From: Amycolatopsis antarctica
Lineage (GTDB): Bacteria; Actinomycetota; Actinomycetes; Mycobacteriales; Pseudonocardiaceae
NCBI RefSeq assembly: GCF_002262875.1
Contig: NZ_NKYE01000015.1
Span: forward strand, 62,001 to 126,000
Length of the DNA stretch: 64,000 nt
Direction: 5' to 3'
The position numbers and the translations under genes are program-made. The notes under the pieces are model-generated. The model made no database searches, was not told the origin of the DNA, and worked only from the letters and a program-made list of their open reading frames with translations. This document shows positions 51,748 to 60,452 of this stretch, piece after piece. How positions within the stretch are numbered: the first letter of the stretch is position 1; each line of letters starts with the position of its first letter.

Positions 51748-52680
51748 ATGACCAGCCGTGATGGAGCACCGAAGCTCGGCGGGAACGCCGCCGCCGATGC
51801 GCCGACCGAGCGCCAGGATGTGGCGCGCAGGCTGCTGGACTCGTCGGAGACGCTGTCCTACGACCCCGTTCGCGAGGTCGACTGGGAGACTCCGCTGGAC
51901 ACGGCCTACCACGGCGCGAGCCCGGAGTGGAGCACTCTGTACGGCACCGGGTACTGGGCCGACATGACGCCGGAGCAGCAACGGGAACTCACCCGCCAGG
52001 AAGCGGCCTCGGTGGCGAGCACCGGCATCTGGTTCGAGATGATCCTGCAGCAGATGATGCTGCGGGACTTCTACGCGAAGGACCCGACCGATCCGGCGTT
52101 CCAGTGGGCGCTGACCGAGATCGCCGACGAATGCAGGCACTCCATCATGTTCGCGCGCGGGGCTGCGAAGCTGCGGGCACCGGCGTACCGGCCGAGCCGG
52201 GTGACCATCGAACTCGGGCGTGCGTTCAAGACGATCGCCTTCGGCGAGGCGGCGTACGCCGCGATCCTGGTCGCCGAGGAGGTCCTCGACGTCATGCAGC
52301 GGGACTGGATGCGCGACGAGCGGGTCGTCCCGTTCGTGCGGACGGTGAACAACATCCACGTCGTCGAGGAATCGCGGCACATGCGGTTCGCCCGCGAGGA
52401 GGCGCGGGCGCGGATGAAGGGTGCGGGCAGGCTGCGCAAGCAGATCAACGCGGTGGTCGTCGCCGCGGCGTCCTACGTCATCGTCCGCAGCATGGTGAGC
52501 AAGCAGGTCTACGCCAACGCCGGCCTGGACGCGGACCGGGCAATCCGGGAAGCGAAGGCCAACGAGCACCACAAGTCGCTGCTGCGCTCGGGATGTTCCG
52601 GGCTGATGGAGTTCCTCGACTCCGCCGGACTGCTCACCAAGGCCTCCGCCTGGTTCTACAAGCGCGCGAACCTGATCTGA
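51748..52680 (+). CDS. AurF-like diiron oxygenase
   Basis: 310 residues, all-helical. The diiron ligand pattern is visible as EIADECRHSIMFARG and HVVEESRHMRFAREE (E-x2-x-H type), with an earlier Glu in FEMILQQMM, matching the p-aminobenzoate N-oxygenase AurF/Rv0885 family. It may oxidise an amine or another small molecule. The FprB-type reductase starts 4 nt after its stop and should supply electrons. Confidence 0.88.
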   Translation: MTSRDGAPKLGGNAAADAPTERQDVARRLLDSSETLSYDPVREVDWETPLDTAYHGASPEWSTLYGTGYWADMTPEQQRELTRQEAASVASTGIWFEMILQQMMLRDFYAKDPTDPAFQWALTEIADECRHSIMFARGAAKLRAPAYRPSRVTIELGRAFKTIAFGEAAYAAILVAEEVLDVMQRDWMRDERVVPFVRTVNNIHVVEESRHMRFAREEARARMKGAGRLRKQINAVVVAAASYVIVRSMVSKQVYANAGLDADRAIREAKANEHHKSLLRSGCSGLMEFLDSAGLLTKASAWFYKRANLI

Positions 52681-52684
52681 ACCC

Positions 52685-54211
52685 ATGGCGTTCGCGATCA
52701 CCCAGACCTGCTGCAACGACGCCTCGTGTGTGGCCGTCTGCCCGGTCAACTGCATCCACCCGACACCGGACGAGCCCGATTTCGGTACCACCGACATGCT
52801 CTACATCGACCCGCGAAGCTGCATCGACTGCAGCGCCTGCGTGGACGCCTGCCCGGTCGACGCGATCTTCCCGGTCGACGTCCTGTCCGGCCCGTTGCGG
52901 TCCTACGCCGAGGTCAACGCCGCCTACTACGCCGACCGCGGCCCGTCCGCCGCTCGGCCGGCCGGCTCGCCGAACTTTCACGCCTGGACTCCGCCGGTGT
53001 TCGACCGGAGCATCCCGAGCGACTTCGAGCCGCTGAACGTCGCGGTGGTCGGTACCGGCCCCGCCGGGATGTACGCCGTCGAAGATCTGCTGCTGCACAC
53101 CAACTGCCGGGTCACCCTGATCGACCGGCTGGACACGGCGGGCGGACTGGTGCGCTACGGGGTCGCGCCCGACCACGCGTCCACCAAGAAGATCGGTGAC
53201 ACCTTCGCGCGCTTCCACAACCACCCCCGTCTGCGGATGCGGCTCGGCGTCGAGGTCGGCACGGACGTCACGGTCGACGAACTGTCCGCGCGGCACGACG
53301 CGGTGATCTACGCCGTCGGCGCGGCCTCCGCGCGCCGACTGGGCATCCCGGGGGAGGACCTGAGCGGCAGCATCGCCGCCACCACCGCGGTCGCCTGGTA
53401 CAACGGGCATCCCGACGTCCCGGCGGACGCGGTCGACCTGTCTGCCGAGCGGGTGGTCGTGGTGGGCAACGGAAACGTCGCGCTCGACGTGGCCCGGATT
53501 CTGACCACGGACCCGGCGGCACTCGCGGACACCGCGATCGCGCGCGGCCCGCTGGCGGATCTGTTCGCCAGCAAGGTTCGTGAGGTGGTGGTGCTCGGCC
53601 GCCGCGGCCCCGATGCCGCCGCCTACACCCGGCCGGAGCTGGTGGCGCTGACCGAGCGGCCCGGCGTGCGGCTCGTCGTCGACGACCACGATCCGGACAT
53701 CGGGAGCACCATCCGTGCCGCCGAGCCCACTGCGAAGGCCGGACTGCTGCACGGTCTTCCGCACGAATCGGTCGACTGGTCGGTGCCGCCGGGACACGGG
53801 TCGCGGCGGATCGTGCTGCGGTTCAACTCGGCCCCGCTGGAGTTCACCGGCGAGAGCCGGGTGCGCGGGCTTCGCGTCACCGGCGTCCGGGGCGACGTCG
53901 AGATCCCGGCCGGGCAGGTGATCAGTGCCGTGGGCTATCGCGGAACGCCGTTGCCGGGGCTGCCTTTCGACGAGACGACGGGCACGATCCGGCATTCCGG
54001 TGGACGGATCGATCACCTGCCGGGTGGGTACGTCGTCGGCTGGATCAAGCGCGGCCCCTCGGGCGGGATCGGCGCCAACCGGGCGTGCGCCAGGGAGACG
54101 GTCGGCGCGCTGATCGAGGACGCCGTCGCCGGACGGCTTTCCGGTCGTCGTGACGGGGACCGTTCCGCGGCGGATCCGTGGTGGCGCAGACTCACGTCGC
54201 GTTCCGGCTGA
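52685..54211 (+). CDS. Ferredoxin-fused NADPH:ferredoxin reductase (FprB-like)
   Basis: 508 residues. An N-terminal bacterial ferredoxin domain with two clusters of Cys (CCNDASCVAVCPVNCIHP and CIDCSACVDACPVDAI) precedes an adrenodoxin-reductase-type domain with the FAD motif VAVVGTGPAGMYAVEDL and NADP motif VVVVGNGNVALDVARIL. Pairing with an AurF-like oxygenase mirrors Rv0885-Rv0886 (fprB) of mycobacteria, as I recall. It probably powers the oxygenase. Confidence 0.92.
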   Translation: MAFAITQTCCNDASCVAVCPVNCIHPTPDEPDFGTTDMLYIDPRSCIDCSACVDACPVDAIFPVDVLSGPLRSYAEVNAAYYADRGPSAARPAGSPNFHAWTPPVFDRSIPSDFEPLNVAVVGTGPAGMYAVEDLLLHTNCRVTLIDRLDTAGGLVRYGVAPDHASTKKIGDTFARFHNHPRLRMRLGVEVGTDVTVDELSARHDAVIYAVGAASARRLGIPGEDLSGSIAATTAVAWYNGHPDVPADAVDLSAERVVVVGNGNVALDVARILTTDPAALADTAIARGPLADLFASKVREVVVLGRRGPDAAAYTRPELVALTERPGVRLVVDDHDPDIGSTIRAAEPTAKAGLLHGLPHESVDWSVPPGHGSRRIVLRFNSAPLEFTGESRVRGLRVTGVRGDVEIPAGQVISAVGYRGTPLPGLPFDETTGTIRHSGGRIDHLPGGYVVGWIKRGPSGGIGANRACARETVGALIEDAVAGRLSGRRDGDRSAADPWWRRLTSRSG

Positions 54212-54263
54212 ACGACCGGCCCGAGGGGACACCCGCGCCACGCCGACCTCTACGATTCCGCGA

Positions 54264-54926
54264 GTGACCGCCTACGACGATCCCGACACGTTCGACCACC
54301 TGGACACCTCGGCCCTTCCGCAGCGACAGCAGCGAATCCTGCGCACCATCCAGGACTGGGTGATCAGGCACGGGTACTCGCCAAGCACCCGGGAGATCGG
54401 GAACGCCGTGGGCCTGCGGTCCCCGTCCTCGGTGTCGAAGCACCTGGCGAGCCTGGAGGACAGGGGATTCCTGCGCCGCGGCAGCTCGGTGTCCCGGCCG
54501 ATCGACGTGCGCGCCTTCCTGCGTGAACCCGGTACGCGGGAACCGGCCGAGGACTCGGTGCCTGTTCCGGTGGTCGGGCACATCGCCGCCGGGACCCCGA
54601 TCGCGGCCGAGGAACACGTCGACGACGTGCTGAGCCTGCCGCGGGGGCTCACCGGGCGGGGCAACGTGTTCGGCCTGCGTGTGCGGGGCGACTCGATGGT
54701 CGACGCCGCGATCTGCGATGGCGACATCGTCGTCGTCCGGCAGCAGTCCGAGGCTCATTCGGGACAGATCGTCGCCGCGATGATCGACGAGGAGGCCACC
54801 GTCAAGGTGTACCGCCGTCGCAACGGCCACGTCTTCCTGGAACCGCGCAATCCGGCCTACGAGGTCATCGACGGCGACCAGGCAGTCGTCCTTGGCGCGG
54901 TCGTCTCGGTGCTGCGCAGCGTCTGA
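54264..54926 (+). CDS. lexA: LexA-like SOS repressor
   Basis: 220 residues. The N-terminal winged helix reads RQQRILRTIQDWVIRHGYSPSTREIGNAVGLRSPSSVSKHLASLE; the C-terminal S24 protease domain has the cleavage site Ala109-Gly110 (VGHIAAGTP), catalytic Ser144 (RGDSMVD) and Lys181 (ATVKVYR), so self-cleavage is intact. The GTG at 54264 is probably leaderless: TACGAT lies at 54251-54256. I do not see the actinobacterial SOS box (CGAAC-N4-GTTCG) upstream. It could be the main LexA or a paralogue. Confidence 0.9.
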   Translation: MTAYDDPDTFDHLDTSALPQRQQRILRTIQDWVIRHGYSPSTREIGNAVGLRSPSSVSKHLASLEDRGFLRRGSSVSRPIDVRAFLREPGTREPAEDSVPVPVVGHIAAGTPIAAEEHVDDVLSLPRGLTGRGNVFGLRVRGDSMVDAAICDGDIVVVRQQSEAHSGQIVAAMIDEEATVKVYRRRNGHVFLEPRNPAYEVIDGDQAVVLGAVVSVLRSV

Positions 54927-54982
54927 GTTCTCGCCGTCGTGAGCGCCGGTACCCGACACCCGGCCGCCGCCCGGTTTCCCGG

Positions 54983-56518
54983 TCAGCGGCGGCGGTACTG
55001 GGCCGGCGATCCCGCGGTGGCCGGATCCTCGTGGCTTCCCGGAGTGCCGCGGTCGACGTGGAAGGTGGTCAGGGTGCGGACGGGCGAGTTCGCGTGCGCA
55101 CGGTCGCCGATCACCCGCATGTGGGTGCTCCACCGGTGCGGGGTCACCTCGTAGACGTCGTACCCGTACCGGTTGCCCTCGAAGTACTTCAGGTGCGGGT
55201 TGGCCGCACCCATGACGGGCCCGTTCTCCGCGTTCCACTCCGCGGAGTACGCCCCGGAGGTCACCGAGTGGGCGGTGAACTCGGTGCCGATCACCGGTGT
55301 GTCCGGCTCGTCGAAGTCCGGCCGGATGTCGTCGACGAACGCGGAGTGCCAGTCGCCGGTGATGACCACGAGATCCCGCAACCCGGCGTCGTGGACGCGG
55401 GTGAGGACCTCCCTGCGTTCGGACACGAATCCGTCCCACTGGTCGGTGAAGTAGTAGCCACCGTCCGGTTTCGCGAGCCGGCTGAGCATGATCGAGTTGA
55501 CCCAGCAGTGCCAGGAGTCGCCCGCGTCGTCCAGATTGTCGTAGAGCCACGCCTTCTGCTCGGCGCCGAGGATGGTGCCGCCGGGCAGGTTCTGCTCGGA
55601 CCTGTACTGACGGAGGTCCAAAATGGACAGTTCGAGCAGGTCGCCCCACTGTCGTCGCTGGTGGATCCTGGGCGCGGCAGGCGTTCCGTCGCGCACCGGC
55701 AGGTGCTCGAACCACGCCTGGTAGGCCGCGGCGCGCCGGGCCCGCAGCGACGGGGTGGTGCCGCTGTAGTCGTTGACCACCTCGTGGTCGTCCCAGGTCA
55801 GGTACCAGGGATGGGCGGCGTGCGCGGCGCGCAACGAGGGGTCGCCCTTGTAGAGGGCATGGCGCCTGCGGTAGTCCGGCAGCGTCAGCACCTCGGGGCC
55901 CTCGTGGTCACGCACCGGGGTCCCGCCGACCTGGCCGTGCTCGTAGATGTAGTCGCCGAGATGGACGACGAAGTCGAGGTTCTCGCGCGCGATCCCGCGG
56001 TGCGCGGCGTAGAAGCCGTCGTGGAAAGCCTGGCAGTTCGCCGACGCGAAGCGGACCCGCGGTACCGGGCCGACCGGCGCCGTCCGAGTCCGGCCGATCC
56101 GGCTGCGCCTGCCCAGCGCCCGGAACGAGTAGTAGTACCGCCCTCCCGGTTCCAGGCCGTGCACCGGGACGTGCACGCTGTGCGCCTGTCCCGCGGTAGC
56201 GGCGACCGTGCCCGAGCACACCACTCGGCGCAGCTCGCGATCCCGGGCCACCACCCAGTCGACCTCCACCGTGTCCGGCAGCGACTGCTCCTCGGCCAGC
56301 GGTTCGGGTGCCAGCCTGGTCCACAGGATCACGCTGTCCGGCAGGGGATCGCCGGAGGCGACCCCGAGCGTGAACGGGGCTTCGTCCCACCGGACGCCCA
56401 GATCCCGGGCGGCGGCCTCGGCCTGGGCGGGCGTCAGCGCGTCGCTCAACGGCCAGGCCGCGCCGAGCATGCCCGCGGCGGCCGCGCCGCGGAGGAGATC
56501 CCTGCGATTGATCGGCAC
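54983..56518 (-). CDS. PhoD-type alkaline phosphatase, Tat-exported
   Basis: 511 residues. A Tat signal (NRRDLLRGAAAAGMLGAAW) is followed by an N-terminal Ig-like PhoD_N domain (to about 150) and the metal-dependent catalytic domain with ASANCQAFHDG, VVHLGDYIYEHG and LTWDDHEVVND (Ca/Fe ligands), then TGDWHSAFVDDI. It releases phosphate from organic esters outside the cell. GTG at 56518 after AAGGGG. It converges on lexA. Confidence 0.93.
   Translation of the reverse strand: MPINRRDLLRGAAAAGMLGAAWPLSDALTPAQAEAAARDLGVRWDEAPFTLGVASGDPLPDSVILWTRLAPEPLAEEQSLPDTVEVDWVVARDRELRRVVCSGTVAATAGQAHSVHVPVHGLEPGGRYYYSFRALGRRSRIGRTRTAPVGPVPRVRFASANCQAFHDGFYAAHRGIARENLDFVVHLGDYIYEHGQVGGTPVRDHEGPEVLTLPDYRRRHALYKGDPSLRAAHAAHPWYLTWDDHEVVNDYSGTTPSLRARRAAAYQAWFEHLPVRDGTPAAPRIHQRRQWGDLLELSILDLRQYRSEQNLPGGTILGAEQKAWLYDNLDDAGDSWHCWVNSIMLSRLAKPDGGYYFTDQWDGFVSERREVLTRVHDAGLRDLVVITGDWHSAFVDDIRPDFDEPDTPVIGTEFTAHSVTSGAYSAEWNAENGPVMGAANPHLKYFEGNRYGYDVYEVTPHRWSTHMRVIGDRAHANSPVRTLTTFHVDRGTPGSHEDPATAGSPAQYRRR
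55616..55628. repeat. GTCCA-AAA-TGGAC palindrome (exact copy)
   Basis: Exact 5+3+5 palindrome inside the PhoD coding region; a coding-frame copy shows the motif is not restricted to gaps. Confidence 0.5.
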
Positions 56519-56645
56519 GAGTCGGCCCCTTCGTCTCGGCTGTGGTCGTCCACCGCGCTCGCCGATCATCGAACACATCCGCGATGACCACCACGTGAAC
56601 CCGGAACGAACAGCGAGGGGACGGCCAAGCCGGCGGTATGCGGGC

Positions 56646-57164
56646 CTACCGGGGACAGGCCTTCTGCACGGCGACCTCGGCGTCCGGGAACTCGGCGCGC
56701 AGGTCACCCTGCGCCCGCACCCCCACCCCGCCTCGGCGGACGAGCAGGATCACCGTCGCGGGCAGCGACTCCGGGCGGGCGAGTGCGACGACCTCCGGCT
56801 GGTCCGCGAAGACCCTCCGGAACTCCTCGTACGACTCCTGCCTGGTCCGCGGCCGTGCGCTCTCGAACCGCGGATCGTCCCGCAGCCGGTCGGCGGCCGC
56901 CCGCATCACCGGGTCGGGTGCGTCCCCGTCGAAATGCACGCTGACCTCACGTACACACCGGTCGTATTCCTCGGGCGTGAGCCGGACGTAACCGGACGGG
57001 TAGGCGGGCGGCCGTTCGGCCACCGGCGTCTCCGGCCCGCCCGCCCACAGCAGCGCCCCGACGCCGATTCCGGCGCCCGCGGCCACCACGACCAGCAGCG
57101 CCAGCAACCACCAGGGCGGACGCCGGGACGGAGGGGTCATCGCCCACGGTGGCTGCGCGGTCAC
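56646..57164 (-). CDS. Stand-alone FtsX-ectodomain-like membrane-anchored protein
   Basis: 172 residues: an N-terminal membrane helix (WWLLALLVVVAAGAGIGVGALLW, about 20-42) and an outside domain whose core DDPRFESARPRTRQESYEEFRRVF followed by PESLPATVILL matches the extracellular domain of cell-division protein FtsX (LkxdPgVxsV, EalxxFrxxF, npLPxsf). The rest of FtsX and any FtsE partner are absent here. GTG at 57164 (possibly leaderless) and ATG at 57140 are both possible starts. Confidence 0.78.
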   Translation of the reverse strand: MTAQPPWAMTPPSRRPPWWLLALLVVVAAGAGIGVGALLWAGGPETPVAERPPAYPSGYVRLTPEEYDRCVREVSVHFDGDAPDPVMRAAADRLRDDPRFESARPRTRQESYEEFRRVFADQPEVVALARPESLPATVILLVRRGGVGVRAQGDLRAEFPDAEVAVQKACPR

Positions 57165-57236
57165 CCGCGCAGTTTCGCACGCCGCTTGTTCGGCGCCCCC
57201 GGACGACGGCAGTAACCTGCCACCGCCCCGCGTTCC

Positions 57237-57249
57237 TCCACTGTGGACG
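57237..57249. repeat. CTCCA-CTG-TGGAC, near-copy of the palindrome
   Basis: One base from GTCCA-N3-TGGAC, in the divergent gap between the FtsX-like and MetE/UROD-like genes. Confidence 0.4.
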
Positions 57250-57298
57250 GCCCGGCCGGCGTTCCGTACGGTTGCCCGATCACCGGGCGGGCAGGTCG

Positions 57299-58351
57299 AT
57301 GCGAAGGGTGTGCGAGTTGACACGGGACGTGCATATGGTGGGCACCTATCCGGCGCCGACCACGCGTGAGGCCATGGAGACGATGACGCGTGCCGCGGCC
57401 GGATGCGGCCTGCGGACCTTGCCGGACGGCGAGGTGGGGGATCGGCTGGACTGGGTGGTCAAGGTCATCAACGGTCTGGCCGATCATCCGGACCTGGAGA
57501 TGGTCAAAGAAGGACGGTGGGCGGACTACCAGGACGACATGCGGTTCCGGGTGCGGCGCGGCCACCGGGTGGACCCGGAGACGATCGACCTCGGGTACGC
57601 GGCCGCCGCCGAGCGGAGCTACCGGGAGTTCACCGAACTCCGACAGGCGACGCCTGCTCTGGAACACACCGCCTTCCAGGTCGGCCTGCCCAGCGACCTC
57701 GCGTTCTCGTTCTTCTCCTTCGGCCCGGTGCCGGCCTTCGCCAAACGCGGGCTGTTCCGTGCCGCGCTCGCCCGCGAGGTCACCGAGATCCGCACGCACA
57801 CCGGCGACGACGCCGTGTTCCAGATCGAACTGCCGGTGGAGACGGTGCTCGCGGGCAAGCCGCCGGGTCCGCTGCGGGGTGCGATGGCGGGGGTGCTGGC
57901 CCGGGGCGTCGCCGCCACCGTCACCGCCATGCCGCGCGGCACCCGGTTCGGTCTGCACCTGTGCTTCGGTGACCTGAATCGGAAGTCGCTGGTGTACCCG
58001 GCGGACGCGGCTGCCCTGGCCACGCTGACGAACGCGCTCGGCCGAGCGTGGCCGGCCGGATACCCGCTGGAGTTCGTGCACCTCCCACTTGCCTTCGGTG
58101 ACCGTCCGCCGGTGACCGGGGAGGCGTTCTACCGCCCGCTCGCCGGGCTGAGACTGCCCGAGGGTGTGCGCCTGATCGCCGGCCTGGCGCACGAGGATCA
58201 GTCGATCGGTGACCAGCGGGCGGTGCTCGGCATGGTGGAACGGTGCACTCGCCGGGAGGTCGCCGTCGCCAACTCGTGCGGCCTGGGGCGCCGCGATCGG
58301 GAACTGGCCGATGCGGCACTCGCCCGTGCCGTCGAACTCGCCGGAACCTGA
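57299..58351 (+). CDS. MetE/UROD-like barrel protein
   Basis: 350 residues. The motifs VGTYPAPTTREAMETM and LRTLPDGEVGDRLDW resemble the cobalamin-independent methionine synthase/uroporphyrinogen decarboxylase-like barrel family, but the canonical metal-binding His-x-Cys of MetE is not obvious (GLHLCFGD is the nearest). A methyl-transfer role is therefore only inferred. Several starts are possible (ATG 57299, TTG 57317 after GAAGG); the first was kept. Confidence 0.75.
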   Translation: MRRVCELTRDVHMVGTYPAPTTREAMETMTRAAAGCGLRTLPDGEVGDRLDWVVKVINGLADHPDLEMVKEGRWADYQDDMRFRVRRGHRVDPETIDLGYAAAAERSYREFTELRQATPALEHTAFQVGLPSDLAFSFFSFGPVPAFAKRGLFRAALAREVTEIRTHTGDDAVFQIELPVETVLAGKPPGPLRGAMAGVLARGVAATVTAMPRGTRFGLHLCFGDLNRKSLVYPADAAALATLTNALGRAWPAGYPLEFVHLPLAFGDRPPVTGEAFYRPLAGLRLPEGVRLIAGLAHEDQSIGDQRAVLGMVERCTRREVAVANSCGLGRRDRELADAALARAVELAGT

Positions 58352-58520
58352 CCTTCCGCGGGCGGGCCACCCGCCGGATTCCCGGCAGGGCCATACCGAA
58401 ACCGAACAGGATCAGCCGGGAGCCCCAGTCCGCGGCGGTCACGATCCCGCCGATCAGCGCGAACCGCAGGCCCGTGTAGGCGAGTTCGGCGGCTCGCCGA
58501 CCCGGTCCTCCGCCTGCCGG

Positions 58521-58715
58521 TCAGTCCTCCGCGGCACCGCCGCGTCCGGTGGCGGTGTGCGCGGCGCGCAGGCCGAGCGCGACCAGTACCGCGCCGATCC
58601 CCGCCACCCAGGCCGCGGCTCCCCACGAGTCGCCGATGTACCCGATGAGCAGTGTCGCCACCACGGTCAGGATCGCGATGATCGCGGCCAGGGCGCGTAC
58701 TTCCCGGGAGTTCAC
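58521..58715 (-). CDS. Small two-helix membrane protein
   Basis: 64 residues with two hydrophobic helices (VRALAAIIAILTVVATLLIGYIG and WGAAAWVAGIGAVLVALGL) and a Gly/Ala-rich polar tail. The GTG at 58715 is probably leaderless, since TACGAT (58728-58723 on the minus strand) lies 7 nt upstream, the same -10 as lexA. Past the stop the same frame stays open for about 50 codons and contains another hydrophobic segment. Confidence 0.68.
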   Translation of the reverse strand: MNSREVRALAAIIAILTVVATLLIGYIGDSWGAAAWVAGIGAVLVALGLRAAHTATGRGGAAED

Positions 58716-58881
58716 AGCGGGAATCGTAACGGCTGGTAGTGATCGGCAGGTGTGGCGACGTCGATAACCGGGAACCCCTGCCGCGGAACACGTGCCATCA
58801 CCGACTCGCCCACGAGCCGCGGTCACCCCCCCGGCGACGGCGGGTATTCCGGTGGTGATGTTCGATGTGGAAGGACCTGCG

Positions 58882-60072
58882 ATGAAAGCCGTTACCTGGC
58901 AAGGAAAGCGTGAAGTCAGTGTGGACACTGTCGACGATCCGCGGCTGATCGAGCCGAACGACGCGATCGTGCGGGTGACGTCGACCGGGATCTGCGGCTC
59001 GGATCTGCACCTGTACGAGGTGCTCGGCGCTTTCATGGAGCCCGGCGACATTCTCGGTCACGAACCGATGGGCGTCGTCGAGGAGGTCGGGCCGTCCGCC
59101 GGGGAGCTGAAGGTGGGCGACCGGGTGGTCGTGCCGTTCAACATCTCCTGCGGTCATTGCTACATGTGTGACCGGGGCCTGCAGTCGCAGTGCGAGACCA
59201 CCCAGGTCCGTGCGCAGGGGATGGGAGCGGCGCTGCTCGGCTACACCAAGCTCTACGGCCAGGTGCCGGGTGGTCAGGCGGAGTACCTGCGCGTGCCGCA
59301 GGCGCAGTACGGCCCGATCGTGGTGCCGGACGGCCCTCCGGACGAACGTTTCGTCTACCTCTCCGACGTGGTCCCGACCGCGTGGCAGGCGGTCGAGTAC
59401 GCGGCGATCCCGGAGGGCGGCAGCGTCGTGGTGTTCGGCCTCGGGCCGATCGGCCAGATGTGCGCGCGGATCGCCGCGCACCGGGGCGCGGGCACCGTCA
59501 TCGGTGTCGACCTCGTACACGAGAGGCTCACGCTCGCGGCCCGGTACGGTGCCGTGGCGCTGGACCTGCGCGACCACGAGGACATCGCCACCGCCATCCG
59601 GGACCTGACCGGCGGACGCGGGGCGGATTCGGTCATCGACGCCGTCGGCATGGAGGCGCACGGTGCCCCCGTCGGCAAGATCGCCCACCAGCTCGTCGGG
59701 ATGCTGCCGGGCCCGATCGCGGCCAAGGTCACCGAGAAGGCGGGTATCGACCGGCTGAGCGTTCTCTACGCCGCGATCGACTCGGTGCGGCGGGGCGGAA
59801 CCATCTCGCTCAGCGGCGTCTACGGTGGCGCGGTCGATCCGCTGCCGATGCTCACCATGTTCGACAAGCAGATCCGCTTGCACATGGGGCAGGCCAACGT
59901 CCGGCGCTGGGTCGACGACCTCATGCCGCTCATCGCCGACCCCGCCGACCCGCTGGGAACCGAGGACCTGGCGACCCACCGGCTACCGCTGGAACAGGCT
60001 CCGCACGCCTACGACATCTTCCAGAAGAAGCAGGACGGCGCCGTGAAGATCCTTCTGCGGCCGGGCACCTGA
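58882..60072 (+). CDS. Zinc-dependent alcohol dehydrogenase (formaldehyde-dehydrogenase-like)
   Basis: 396 residues of the MDR family. Catalytic Zn ligands are in TGICGSDLHLYEV and GHEPMGVV, structural Zn Cys in ISCGHCYMCDRGLQSQCE, and the NAD(P) motif in VVVFGLGPIGQM. A long insertion (about 110-150) and HQLVGMLPGPIA resemble the glutathione-independent formaldehyde-dehydrogenase-like group. It oxidises an unknown alcohol or hemiacetal. ATG at 58882 follows AAGGAC. Confidence 0.9.
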   Translation: MKAVTWQGKREVSVDTVDDPRLIEPNDAIVRVTSTGICGSDLHLYEVLGAFMEPGDILGHEPMGVVEEVGPSAGELKVGDRVVVPFNISCGHCYMCDRGLQSQCETTQVRAQGMGAALLGYTKLYGQVPGGQAEYLRVPQAQYGPIVVPDGPPDERFVYLSDVVPTAWQAVEYAAIPEGGSVVVFGLGPIGQMCARIAAHRGAGTVIGVDLVHERLTLAARYGAVALDLRDHEDIATAIRDLTGGRGADSVIDAVGMEAHGAPVGKIAHQLVGMLPGPIAAKVTEKAGIDRLSVLYAAIDSVRRGGTISLSGVYGGAVDPLPMLTMFDKQIRLHMGQANVRRWVDDLMPLIADPADPLGTEDLATHRLPLEQAPHAYDIFQKKQDGAVKILLRPGT

Positions 60073-60165
60073 GGTCCACCGCACCTGCCTACGGCCCGAG
60101 GCCGGCGTCCCGCCGGGCACGGGTGGCCGGCCACCGACCATCGACACGCACCGACGGGATCCGAT

Positions 60166-60435
60166 ATGCCCACGCAACGAGACATCCCCCTGCCCACGTC
60201 GCCCGCGGAGCGGGAGAGCCCGGTACCGGACGAGGTCGTCGCGACCCTGCGGGATCTCGCCGTGCGTGCGCGGCAGATCGCCGACCAGCTCACGGTGGTG
60301 CAGGCCGGCTACCCACCGAACGCCGTTGCCGGGCCGGATCCGGTGTTCGTGGCACTGGACCAGGGTGTGGCGGCGGCACATGACGTGTGCGCCGACATCG
60401 ACACCGCCATCGGCGGGCTCGCCGGACGGGAGTGA
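60166..60435 (+). CDS. Hypothetical protein
   Basis: 89 residues, predicted helical and acidic (PDEVVATLRDLAVRARQIADQLTVVQAG). No family recognised. It starts 93 bp after the dehydrogenase stop; the ribosome site GGGAT is weak. Confidence 0.55.
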   Translation: MPTQRDIPLPTSPAERESPVPDEVVATLRDLAVRARQIADQLTVVQAGYPPNAVAGPDPVFVALDQGVAAAHDVCADIDTAIGGLAGRE

Positions 60436-60452
60436 ACCCGGCGGTCCTCGGT

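Noticed and set aside
57921..58442. Minus-strand frame starting MTAADWGSRLILF
   Set aside because: Only its first 40 codons are outside the MetE/UROD-like gene; kept as a finding about read-through, not as a gene.
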